A stretch of 64,000 nucleotides of DNA from Ktedonobacter racemifer DSM 44963 (lineage in GTDB: Bacteria > Chloroflexota > Ktedonobacteria > Ktedonobacterales > Ktedonobacteraceae). The notes beneath the pieces are model-generated. The model made no database searches. It had not been told where the DNA came from and saw only the letters and a program-made list of their open reading frames with translations. Below, one piece after another: positions 36,192 to 44,438 of this stretch. Made by a program: the position numbers and the translations under genes. Every line of letters starts with the position of its first letter. Within the stretch, counting starts at the first letter, position 1. The stretch covers positions 2,170,001 to 2,234,000 of the forward strand of contig NZ_ADVG01000003.1 in assembly GCF_000178855.1 (NCBI RefSeq), read 5' to 3'.

Positions 36192-39100
36192 AGGATCGTA
36201 AACAGGTCTTGGAGAAAGGAGTAAACTAAAAAAAGAAGAGAAGAGGGCTTCCCGACATAAAACCCCTCTAAGTTCCGCTAAGGACTAGCAAGATGATACC
36301 CTACGTAGCACAACCCCTGGCACCAGGAGTTCCGACACCAGTTACTCTCTCCTTGTGTGCCAGAAAGAGAGGGGGAAGCTGGTATGTTATCTGAAGTACC
36401 GAAACATGACAAACTTCTCACGACATTGCAAAGCTTGCTCCAACTGCCAGCGACAGATGTGGCTGAAACCTTCCAGCAGACCGCGCAGCTCGTCACGCAG
36501 GCGCTGGATGCGGAAAAAGTCGATGTGTTTCTCTATGATCCTAGCACGGAGAGTCTCATCGCCTATGGAACAAGTGTGACTCCGTTGGGCAAGAAAGAAA
36601 AAGCCATTGGATTAGATTGCCTGCCGCTGGCAAGCGGGGGGGCGGGTGGTCGAGGTCTACCTAACAGGCCAAACCTATTGGACCGGACAAGCACAGCATG
36701 ATCCCCAGGAGTTGCCGGGAATGAAACAGGATCTGGGGATTAAGTCAGAGATCCTGGTGCCACTCAATGTGGATGCCGAGAGGCGAGGGGTGTTGCTCGT
36801 TTCATCCAGCACCTCCCATTGTTTTACCACACACGATCTGCCTTTTCTCGAAGCCGTCACCCATTGGGTCGGTGTTGTCCTCCATCGGGCAGAACTCGTG
36901 GAACAACACACCAGGGAAGCAACGGAACAGGCGAAGCGGCTTGCTGCTGAAGAAATATTGACAGTCATGGCGCATGATTTGCACAACTATCTGACACCCC
37001 TTAAAGGACGACTTGATCTGCTGAAGCGGCGCGCACGTCGGGAAATGCAGGAAACCTATGTGCGCGAACTCCAAGCTGTTGACTTGATTGTATTGAGATT
37101 GAATGGATTGATTTCCAATCTCCTGGACGTGTCTCGTCTCAAACAAGGCCTGTTCTCTCTCCAACGCCAACCAATTGATCTGGTTGAGCTGGTTGAAGAT
37201 CTCGTTCCCATCTGGAGAACATCAGAACATGCTATTGAGATCCAGGCTCCTGAGCAGCTCATCCTGATTGCTGACCGGGATCGTCTTGCCCAAGTCATCG
37301 AGAATCTGCTCTCCAACGCAACCACCTACGCAGAGCCAAATACCCCTATCCACGTGACCCTCACCCAGGAACAGCGCATGGACGGTCTTTGGGCCATTCT
37401 CACGGTGAGCAATCGAGGGCCAGCGATACCACCAGAACAGCTCGAGTCTATGTTCCAGCCTTTTGTGAAAGGGGCGCATTCACAAGGGTTAGGTTTAGGA
37501 CTGTGGGTGTCTCAGCGCATTGCTCAAGCCCATCAGGGTATGATTACGGTGCGAACTGAGGCAGGCACAATGAAGCGCTTTATCCTTTCTTTGCCCCTTC
37601 AAGGGTTCAGCCCATAACTGAGGAAAAATAGGCTGAGCTGAAACAGACGAGTAGGGTAAGAGAGAATAACGCTTCTCCTGCTTGTTTTTCTTGTTAGTCC
37701 TTAGCGGGAAATAGCGGGTAATTATGTCGAGACCCAAAGAGGAGGAAGAGGAAAGTGAAAGGAAGAAGGGTAGCCCGTCCCCGGGCTGAGCAGCACGTCC
37801 GTTTGGAGCCACAAGAGGTGCACTGTCAGTCTTGCGGCGAGTGGATGCCAGTGGCCTATCATGCGCACCGCAAGATCCTCACGATCAAGGGGCTGGTCCA
37901 GTTACGCTTGGTCGTCCGTCGTTGCCCCAATCCAGCATGCCAAGCGTACAAGCATCCCTATCGACCAGAGGAAGAAGGCCTCTGGGCTTTACCCCATGGA
38001 GAATGCGGTCTGGATCTGATCGCTTTGGTGGGCAGGTTGCGTTATCGAGAACAGCGCTCAGCCCCAGAAATACAGCGGATCTTGCAGGAGCGAGGGCTGC
38101 GGGTGTGTGAACGGACGGTTGAGCATCTGATGCACCGCTACGAGGAATTGGTGACGCTCCATCTCTCTTGCCAGCAATGACTGCAAGCTCGTTTCTCCTC
38201 CCAAGAACGAGTGATCCTGGCCATCGATGGATTGCAACCCGATGTGGGGCATGAGGTGCTCTGGGTCATCCGGGAAGTGCTCTCAGGGGAGATTGTGTTG
38301 GCCAGAGCGCTCCTGAGTTCAACCCAAGAAGATCTGGCAGGTCTGCTCAGAGAGGTGAAAGAACTTCTTCCTGTCCCTATCAATGGTCTGGTCTCCGATG
38401 GACAGCTTTCCATTCGACGTGCAGTGGCCAGAGTGTTTCCCGAGGTTCCTCATCAACTCTGCCACTTTCATTATTTGCGTGAAGCTGCCAAACCGATCTA
38501 CGAAGCGGATCGACATGCAAAAAAGGAACTCAAAAAGCAGATCCGAGGTGTGCGTCCCATCGAGCGAGCCGTCGAAACGAGGGCCGATGCCGAGGTGGAA
38601 GTGATTCACGATTACTGTCTGGCAGTCAGAGCCAGTTTGACTGATGATGGGATACCGCCTCTGTCGGCTTCTGGCCTCCGTTTGCAGGAGCGGATTCAAG
38701 CGATCAATGACTCACTTGATCGGGTGGCAGAAAAAAGGGGCTCCCCATCGAACTTGAACGATTAAAGCGTCTCTTGAATAAGGGGCTGCTGGCCACTGAG
38801 GAGCTGTTTGCGCTGGTGCGTCCGCTCTTTGCGTTGCTCTTGGAAGTGGCCCATGGGTTGAGCAACCAGGAGCAGCGAGAGGCAGAAGAAGTGCAGAAGC
38901 GCTTTGAGGAACACCTCATGCGGATGCGAGAGCGCGCCGAGCAAGCAGAAGCAGGGGGCTCGGCTCTTGTGCATTTCCTCAAAGTCACTGAAAGTTATGC
39001 CCCTCACCTCTTTTACTGTTACCAGGTGGCAGCGATGCCCAGGACGAACAATGATCTCGAGCAGGCATTCGGCTACGTTCGTCGCAGCGAGCGTCGAGCA

Positions 39101-39353
39101 ACCGGACGCAAAGGAACCATTCCTGGGCTGGTCGTGCGCGGACCGGTTTGCGTGACCGCAGCGCTTGCTACCCGTTTGCATTTGTTCACAGACAAAGAAC
39201 TTGTTCCTCACGATCTGCTCGCCTGGCATCATCTGAGAAAACAGATAGCTTCTCGGCAGCAAGCCCGTCGTCAGCAGTTTCGCTTTCGCAAAGATCCTAC
39301 CGCTTACCTGGCTGCTCTGGAGGGACGACTCTCTAAGATGAGTTTACGATCCT
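36192..39353 (+). mobile_element. Transposon-like unit carrying a histidine kinase
   Basis: AGGATCGTAAAC at 36192-36203 is exactly inverted at 39342-39353, and similarity extends imperfectly for about 15 more bases. The host IS630 gene resumes directly outside both ends (ATAAAAAAAACA on the left, AGAAAAAAAGCA on the right, so the target was an A-run and the exact duplication is unclear). Inside are a GAF histidine kinase and the Cys-rich DDE transposase. Confidence 0.75.
36384..37617 (+). pseudogene. GAF-domain histidine kinase, frameshifted at a G7 tract
   Basis: The first frame (ATG 36384 after GAGGGGGAAG) covers the front of a GAF domain: LLTTLQSLLQLPATDVAETFQQTAQLVTQALDAEKVDVFLYD to LPLASGG. 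At GGGGGGG (36636-36642) one base too many shifts the frame; homology resumes as RVVEVYLTGQTYWTG and runs to 37617. The kinase part has MAHDLHNYLTPLKG (H-box), QVIENLLSNATTYA (N-box) and GLGLGLWVSQRIAQAHQG (G-box). With six G the protein is continuous, so this could be decay, phase variation or a sequencing error. It lies within the 36192-39353 unit. Confidence 0.8.
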
Positions 39354-39355
39354 AG
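37755..39355 (+). pseudogene. Cys-rich DDE transposase, copy 1 (stop plus frameshift)
   Basis: N-terminal zinc-binding part (CQSCGEW...CPNPACQAY), then YRPEEEGLWALPHGECGLDLIALVG. An in-frame TGA at 38178-38180 follows LSCQQ; the same frame continues with VILAIDGLQPDVGHEVLWVI and VPHQLCHFHYLREAAKPIYEADRHAKKELKKQ, a MULE-like DDE core with a CHFH motif. A second lesion after EKRG (about 38740) shifts to the frame 38762-39355 (LPIELERLK...MPRTNNDLEQAFGYVRRSERRATGRK). Family assignment is uncertain (ISKra4/ISL3-like features). The parallel copy at 51838-54915 shows what the intact protein was. Confidence 0.8.
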
Positions 39356-39626
39356 AAAAAAAGCAGAACAAGAAAGGCGTACCATTCTTTGGGTAGATGA
39401 AGCAGGAGTTTATTTGTTGCCAATAGCGGTGCGAACTTGGGCACCAAGGCGGCGGACTCCAATTTTACGAGTCAAATTGACACGCGATCATCTTTCAGCT
39501 ATCAGCGGGATCACACTCGATGGCAAATTGTACATGCAAGTGCGCAAAAACTCTTATGATGCAGGGGCAGTGGTCGGGTTTCTGAAAGTACTCTTACAGA
39601 AACCGAGCCAGAAAGCCCCCGTTGCT

Positions 39627-39818
39627 TTAGCCGGGGGATGAATGGCTCTTCCTTGTTTTGGGGTGGATCGGGTCGGGCTGGTACGTTGGATCATCCCATG
39701 CGAGAAAGCTATCTACAGCACGTCGCACGAGTTCCGCTATTGCTACTCCCTCCTTTTCAGAACGTTGGTGAAGACGCTCCATTTGCTTCTCAGTGAGATA
39801 TAAATTAGTTCGTTTCAT
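39627..39818 (-). CDS. Ribbon-helix-helix (CopG/Arc-type) protein of the TnpB element
   Basis: A 63-residue protein starting MKRTNLYLTEKQMERLHQ (the beta-ribbon KRTNLYL), then SEKEGVAIAELVRRAVDSFLAW (two helices) and a short Pro/Ser tail. GGGGGA 5 bases before the ATG at 39818 sets the start; the upstream ATG at 39830 would include that site. It ends at the left-end hairpin of the element. It is divergent from tnpB with a 75-bp shared control region. RHH proteins bind palindromic operators as dimers, so it probably regulates tnpB and itself (inference). Confidence 0.85.
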   Translation of the reverse strand: MKRTNLYLTEKQMERLHQRSEKEGVAIAELVRRAVDSFLAWDDPTYQPDPIHPKTRKSHSSPG

Positions 39819-39830
39819 CTTTTCCCCCAT

Positions 39831-39859
39831 TTGACATACAGCACTTATTGATGTATACT
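39831..39859 (+). promoter_or_regulatory. tnpB promoter with overlapping palindrome
   Basis: TTGACA (39831-39836), 17-base spacer, TATACT (39854-39859): a near-consensus sigma70-type promoter reading into tnpB. Half-sites ATACAGC (39836-39842) and GATGTAT (39850-39856) lie within it and match the perfect pair in the second copy at 44379-44400 in 13 of 14 positions (one-base shorter spacer). Confidence 0.75.
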
Positions 39860-39893
39860 ATAGCAGAAAGAACAACGAAAGGCAAGGATGGCA

Positions 39894-41021
39894 ATGCTGA
39901 TCTACGAATACAAAGCGGATGGCACCAAAGCGCAATACGCAGCTATTGATGAAGCTATTCGCATTGTGCAATTCATTCGCAATACGTGTATTCGTCTGTG
40001 GATGGATGATCACGCAACCAAGAATGATTTGCAATGCCATTGCGCCGTTCTTGCTAAAAAGTTTCCCTTTGCTTCCTCTCTCAATTCTCAGGCACGTCAA
40101 GCCAGTGCGGATCGTGCCTGGTCTGCTATTGAGCGTTTCTATGATAACTGCAAACAGAAAAAAACAGGGAAAAAGGGCTATCCACGTTTCCAGAAAAATA
40201 ACCGTTCCGTCGAGTATAAGCAAACTGGCTGGAAGCTAGAACCAGATGGGCGACATATCACGTTCACTGATGGCTGCGGGATTGGGCGTTTGCGTCTGGT
40301 TGGCACACGTGACATTGAAACCTTCCCTCTCAAGCAGATTAAGCGAGTTCGTCTCATCCGTCGTGCTGATGGCTATTATGTCCAGTTTGCTGTGCAAGCA
40401 GAACGAAACATTGAGCACATTCCAACAGGGAAACGGGTTGGCATTGACGTTGGGTTGAAGGCGTTCTACACCGATTCTGAGGGGAGCACTGTTGAGAACC
40501 CCCGCCATTATCGTAAGGCTGAAAAACGTCTGAAACGCCTGCAACGTCGCCTCTCACGAAAACAGAAGAAGAGTAAGAATCGCAAGAAAGCCCGTCAAGT
40601 CGTGGCGTATGCGCATGTAAAAGTTCAAAGGCAGCGCGAAGATTTTGCCCGAAAGCAGGCAAACGCGCTCGTCTCGTCTCACGACCTGATTGCCTTTGAG
40701 GACTTGCATATTCGCAACATGGTCAAGAATCGACACTTGGCAAAGAGTATCCACGATGCTGGATGGGGTCAATTTCTGGCTTGGGTGAAGTATTATGCTG
40801 CTTTGCATGGTATCCCTGTGATCAGGGTATCCCCCCACTACACGAGTCAGAACTGTTCAGCCTGTGGCACGCTCGTCAAGAAAACGTTGAGCATACGCAC
40901 ACACGTTTGTACTGGCTGTGGTGTAGTGCTCGACAGGGACCACAATGCAGCGCTCAACATTTTGCAGAAAGCGCTCAGTACCGTAGGGCATACGGAAACT
41001 GATGCACCACTGAGTGCATGA
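39894..41021 (+). CDS. tnpB: TnpB RNA-guided nuclease of the RHH-TnpB element, copy 1
   Basis: A 375-residue TnpB starting MLIYEYKADG (AAGG 6 bases upstream; an ATG two codons earlier is an alternative). RuvC D185 (GIDVGLKAF), E269 (IAFEDLHIRNM) and D349 (LDRDHNAALNI); zinc ribbon C321/C324/C339/C342. It is intact and highly similar along its length to 44439-45566. Guide RNA would extend from the 3' part of the element through the GGGGGAGTGTCAA end into host DNA at 41126 (GTAAGATCTCCGG), which is exactly the sequence beside TTAC in the empty IS630 gene. Confidence 0.94.
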   Translation: MLIYEYKADGTKAQYAAIDEAIRIVQFIRNTCIRLWMDDHATKNDLQCHCAVLAKKFPFASSLNSQARQASADRAWSAIERFYDNCKQKKTGKKGYPRFQKNNRSVEYKQTGWKLEPDGRHITFTDGCGIGRLRLVGTRDIETFPLKQIKRVRLIRRADGYYVQFAVQAERNIEHIPTGKRVGIDVGLKAFYTDSEGSTVENPRHYRKAEKRLKRLQRRLSRKQKKSKNRKKARQVVAYAHVKVQRQREDFARKQANALVSSHDLIAFEDLHIRNMVKNRHLAKSIHDAGWGQFLAWVKYYAALHGIPVIRVSPHYTSQNCSACGTLVKKTLSIRTHVCTGCGVVLDRDHNAALNILQKALSTVGHTETDAPLSA

Positions 41022-41484
41022 AACGCTTCTGGACAGGAGGGCCACTACTGCCTCTCAGTCATGGGAGTCAGCAAGCCGCCTGGATGAAGGAAGAATCCCC
41101 CTGGATTTATCCGGGGGAGTGTCAAGTAAGATCTCCGGCCAGATCCTGATCATTTGGGATGGCTCTCCCATTCACCGAGCTGAGGAGATCAAAGCCTTTC
41201 TCCGCACCAAGATGGGCAAACGAGTCCATTTAGAGCAACTGCCAGGCTATGCTCCCGATCTCAACCCCGACGAGGGCGTTTGGCGTTATCTCAAACAGGT
41301 TGAAATGGGCAATCTCTGCTGTCGCGATCTTGACCATCTTACTCAGGAGCTGATTCGAGCCAGAGAGTGGCTTCGTCACAAGCGTCAGATCATTGAAGCC
41401 TGCTCTCGTCAATGTGGTTACTTGCTGTAGTTGCCTCTGGTCCAGATGGGGAGGGCGAGGTCAATTACAGGTCTGTGATCGAGG

Positions 41485-43315
41485 TGCTGAGAGCTCCCCG
41501 CGCTAAAGCCGCGGGGGTTCCAGGGGTTCGTTCCACGCTTCCAATCCTTCGCCCCGAAGGCGAAGCGCTGGCTCTAGTGGTAGTTCCCCTGAACTTTTGG
41601 GCAGACGCGCTCCGGCTCTGGTCAGACCAAAGCTTCGGGGCATGCTCTGCCCTTCTTTCGCGCGTTGTATGGTACGCTCGTGTGCTGCCCGCAGGCGCGC
41701 TTCCGCACCCTCCCAATACCCCTGGTATCGGGCACACGAGGGAATGGGGGCTGCTGGATCAAGGTAGGCGGCCAGAAAGGCGGAATAGAGGTCGCGTTGC
41801 ACAGGCCCAATGCCACATTCGCACTGGTGCCAGCGCTGAGAAAGCGGCTTCTTGACCCGTCTGCCACAGCCGTGGCACCATTGGCTCAGCGCCGTCGTGC
41901 GTGTGGAGACCTCGACCAGGGTGCCGCCCGTGCTTGCAACGGTGCGTCTCAACAGTTCTACAAACATCCCTGGGGCTCGCAGTCCCACGCTCTTGCCAAA
42001 CTGCTTCTGCCATGTCTTGTAGGAGATCTTTTCGATGACGATGGTATTGCCCAGCGCCATCACTTCATGGACCTTGCGGCCATGCAAGCTCTTGCGGTGC
42101 GCCGCCAGCTTGCGCTCTTTGGTCGCCTTGCGTCGTCGGGTGGCCTGATAGCGCTTGCTCTGCTTCCATCGCAGTTTCTTGTTGCCCTGCTTCTTGATGC
42201 GCCCCTTCTCGTCGTAGTGCTCCGGGTTGCCTGCCCGCCGCTGCCGATCCATCTGCCGCTGCAAGCGGCGGATGGCTCTGGCATCAGGCGCCAGTTCGGC
42301 GCAGAACACTTCCAGGCTCGCCTCCCCTTCCTGGGGAACGAGGGCCAGGCTCGAGGGTCCTAGATCCCCTCCGACGGTGCCCTTGCCGACCGTATGCTTG
42401 GGCTTGTGGTGGGGCTTGCCCTCCAGGGCGAGTTGCACAACGTAGCGATACCCCTCTTCATCGGCTCCGGTGGCTCTCTTGCTGCTGGCGGGGCGCTGGA
42501 TGAGGCGAGCGTATTTGATGCGGTGCCTCAGGCCATAGGTGACCACCTCATCCTTCCAGTCGATGAGGGCAGGCAGCTGGTCTCCGTTCCAGAGGAGATA
42601 CCCCGCGTTTCCGTCTTCGGGTGGCTGCAGGACAAAGCGGAGACCAGTATCGTTGCGCTTATTCTCGATGCTGGAGAAGCCGCGTCCTCGGCTCTTGAAG
42701 CGGACCCGTTTGGCTTTGCCCAGGCAAACGCGGTTGAGGGCACGATAGGCGCGTGTCGCCAGCGTTTGGGCCAGCACGGCCTCAACGTGCTCGGCAATCC
42801 AGCCGACGCGTAGCCCTTTCACAGCCTCGTGCAGGGCGGCTTCGGTGAAGCCGTGGGCCTTGCGCAAAGCTGAGAAGGCGGCCGCTCGCTCGGTCTTGTG
42901 GGTGCGAGGAAAGGTACGAGCCTCTTGCCAGGTGGGGTCAGCTCGCATGCGCCTCAACCGGTGTTGTCCTTCTGAGAGGAGAGCATTGTAGAGATGACGG
43001 GCGGCTTCCAGGTGGGCGCGCAGGCGGGCGGCTTGTCCGGCATCAACGACCAATGGCAGTTCGAGCAAAAACGTGGGGGTCGCCGGTCGCTTTTCTTGCT
43101 CTTCCTTCGGCTTCCCCTGCCCCTGGCATTTTTTCGGCATTCCTGCTCCTCGCTTGCACGCTCACCTACGGACTCTGCTGATACGCCTATTCTACCAGAG
43201 AGCTGGGGAGAACGCAAGTTCTAGAAGCGTGTTTTTTCCTGTTCTCTTCTCGTACACAGGAGTGGCGATTCATCCCCGGCATCAAATGACCGGGGCTTTC
43301 TCGCCATGTCTTCTG
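41485..43315 (-). mobile_element. IS605-type element with large TnpB
   Basis: On the minus strand the left end (CAGAAGACATGG then a CCCCGG...CCGGGG stem with GATGAAT) follows TTTTTAC, i.e. a TTAC target as for the RHH-TnpB elements. The right end is the CCCCCGCGGC...GCGGGG stem near 41494-41515; its exact last base is uncertain. Confidence 0.65.
41503..43140 (-). CDS. tnpB: Large TnpB-family nuclease (545 residues)
   Basis: RuvC residues D259 (VGGDLGPSSLAL), E370 (TIVIEKISYKTW) and D450 (VQRDLYSAFLAAYL); the zinc ribbon is C422/C425 with a compact CxC at 440/442. Considerably longer than typical TnpB (370-450): the N-terminal domain is enlarged, and the segment between the first and second RuvC motifs contains a very basic helical region (about 320-360). 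After the last RuvC motif about 95 residues continue to the right-end hairpin, which overlaps the stop. No RHH partner. Start ATG 43140 (MPKKCQGQG). Confidence 0.88.
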   Translation of the reverse strand: MPKKCQGQGKPKEEQEKRPATPTFLLELPLVVDAGQAARLRAHLEAARHLYNALLSEGQHRLRRMRADPTWQEARTFPRTHKTERAAAFSALRKAHGFTEAALHEAVKGLRVGWIAEHVEAVLAQTLATRAYRALNRVCLGKAKRVRFKSRGRGFSSIENKRNDTGLRFVLQPPEDGNAGYLLWNGDQLPALIDWKDEVVTYGLRHRIKYARLIQRPASSKRATGADEEGYRYVVQLALEGKPHHKPKHTVGKGTVGGDLGPSSLALVPQEGEASLEVFCAELAPDARAIRRLQRQMDRQRRAGNPEHYDEKGRIKKQGNKKLRWKQSKRYQATRRRKATKERKLAAHRKSLHGRKVHEVMALGNTIVIEKISYKTWQKQFGKSVGLRAPGMFVELLRRTVASTGGTLVEVSTRTTALSQWCHGCGRRVKKPLSQRWHQCECGIGPVQRDLYSAFLAAYLDPAAPIPSCARYQGYWEGAEARLRAAHERTIQRAKEGQSMPRSFGLTRAGARLPKSSGELPLEPALRLRGEGLEAWNEPLEPPRL

Positions 43316-43330
43316 GTAAAAAGCATGAAG

Positions 43331-43378
43331 AGCGAGCAGATTTTAGGGCCAAGAGTGAGCAATCAGCGCGAAGCATGA
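43331..43378 (+). repeat. Solitary copy of the 31.5-kb mini-element arm
   Basis: ATTTTAGGGCCAAGAGTGAGCA followed by ATCAGCGCGAAGCATGAGCA matches the arm at 31474-31520 with a few substitutions. No partner arm is found nearby, so the element is partial. Confidence 0.6.
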
Positions 43379-43566
43379 GCAGTGGTAGTACTCCCGCCGA
43401 GTTAGCCAGCTCCTGGCCTTGCTCCCCCTATCGATATGTTGTAAATCAAGGACATCAATTGTAGAGGAGCATATGAGTGGTTGCTGTTAAAAAAGAAAAG
43501 CTGATGTGCTATACTGGCGTTGCATCTTCCAAGATGCAATGAAAAACAGAGGAGGAAACACGATTG

Positions 43567-44055
43567 ATGGGGAACGCGAATATCACTCTTGCCATTATGA
43601 CTGAGGGTTGGCAAAAATATCAGAGCGAATTAAGCAAAGCCCTTGCCCCGTTATCCCCTGAGCAGCTTGCGTTGCGTGCTGCGCCTCATCTGCGTTCAAT
43701 CGGTGAGGTGGCGCGTCATATTATTGCAGCGCGCGCAGGTTGGTACCACGATGTTCTGCACGAGGGAGATGACGCTTTTGACGCGCTCTCCTATTGGAAC
43801 TCACCTGGTTCTCCAATACGCTCCGCCAGTGAGATCGTAAACGGGTTGGCTCTCACCTGGCAGGTGATGCAGGAGGCACTGGCACGTTACACGCCCACCG
43901 ATTTGCAAGCCGTCCTCGAGGCAGAACTGGAAGGCCAAAAATATGCGTACACGCGTGGCTGGGTTGTCTGGCATGTGATTGAACATGACCTGCATCACGG
44001 CGGCGAAATCAGCTACTCGCTAGGCATGCATGGCCTTCGGGCTCTGGACATCTAG
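43567..44055 (+). CDS. DinB-like (YfiT/DfsB) metal-binding helical protein
   Basis: A 162-residue four-helix-bundle protein of the DinB superfamily. Putative metal ligands are H in VARHIIAARAGWY (about 50) and the pair in WVVWHVIEHDLHHGGEISYSLGMHG near 138-145. Family members are often thiol- or damage-associated, some being bacillithiol/mycothiol transferases; function is not predictable here. ATG at 43567 with GAGGAGG 11 bases upstream; a TTG one codon earlier is possible. Monocistronic. Confidence 0.88.
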   Translation: MGNANITLAIMTEGWQKYQSELSKALAPLSPEQLALRAAPHLRSIGEVARHIIAARAGWYHDVLHEGDDAFDALSYWNSPGSPIRSASEIVNGLALTWQVMQEALARYTPTDLQAVLEAELEGQKYAYTRGWVVWHVIEHDLHHGGEISYSLGMHGLRALDI

Positions 44056-44169
44056 CCTTCGAGGCATGCCTCCTGGTAAGACAGGCCAACAGGTGGCCTG
44101 TCCGTATGATCCTGATGGATTGCTCTGACAGGTCTATTTACAGAAAACGAGCCAGAAAGCCCCCGTGAT

Positions 44170-44364
44170 TTATCCGGGGGATGAATGGCTCTTCCTTGTT
44201 TGGGGTGGATTGGGTGGAGTTGGCTGATAGGACGGATCGTACCACATAAGAAACGCATCCACGGCACGCCGTACTAATTCTGCAACTGGAACACCCTCTT
44301 TCTCCGCTTGCTCATGTAATTTTTCGTGTTGTCTTTCGTTCAGGTAAATATTGGTGCGTCTCAT
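44170..44364 (-). CDS. Ribbon-helix-helix protein of the TnpB element, copy 2
   Basis: A 64-residue RHH protein: MRRTNIYLNERQHEKLHEQ, AEKEGVPVAELVRRAVDAFLMW, with the same TRKSHSSPG C-terminus as copy 1. AGAGG 6 bases before the ATG at 44364. It differs from copy 1 more than the two TnpB proteins differ from each other. The longer upstream extension to 44439 would overlap the promoter and is rejected. Confidence 0.85.
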   Translation of the reverse strand: MRRTNIYLNERQHEKLHEQAEKEGVPVAELVRRAVDAFLMWYDPSYQPTPPNPPQTRKSHSSPG

Positions 44365-44374
44365 TTTCAACCTC

Positions 44375-44403
44375 TTGCATACATCAGAATTCCGATGTAT
44401 AAT
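44375..44403 (+). promoter_or_regulatory. tnpB promoter with 22-bp palindromic operator candidate
   Basis: TTGCAT (44375-44380), 17-base spacer, TATAAT (44398-44403). Between and overlapping both boxes is ATACATC-A-GAATTC-C-GATGTAT (44379-44400), two-fold symmetric except for one central pair. An RHH dimer-of-dimers bound here would block RNA polymerase; that the neighbouring RHH protein is the binder is inference. Confidence 0.75.
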
Positions 44404-44438
44404 TATAGCAGAGCATGAGGAAAGGAGCAAGAGGCGCA

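Larger units (their letters stand above)
39598..41125 (+). mobile_element. RHH-TnpB element, copy 1
   Basis: Both junctions are fixed by the interrupted IS630 gene: host CTCTTAC before 39598 and GTAAGATC after 41125. The left end starts AGAAACCGAGCCAGAAAGCCCCCG; the right end is a CCCCC...GGGGG hairpin then AGTGTCAA. It carries a divergent RHH gene and tnpB and no tnpA. Length 1528 bp (copy 2: 1529 bp). Target TTAC on the 5' side as for other IS605-type elements. Confidence 0.92.
36060..41430 (+). pseudogene. IS630-family transposase in three pieces
   Basis: Piece 1 (36060-36191): RLLQEAGWSVQQPIERATQRNEEAIRTWYEERWPAIKK. Piece 2 (39354-39597): KKAEQERRTILWVDEAGVYLLPIAVRTWAPRRRTP...LKVLL. Piece 3 (41126-41430): RKISGQILIIWDGSPIHRAEEIKAFL, HLEQLPGYAPDLNPDEGVWRYLK through the natural stop. 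Read together they give a continuous IS630 DDE protein (D in WVDEAG, D in IIWDGS, E in NPDEGVW) lacking only its N-terminal HTH, which is decayed. The first gap is the kinase-carrying unit at 36192-39353, the second the TnpB element at 39598-41125. Confidence 0.85.
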
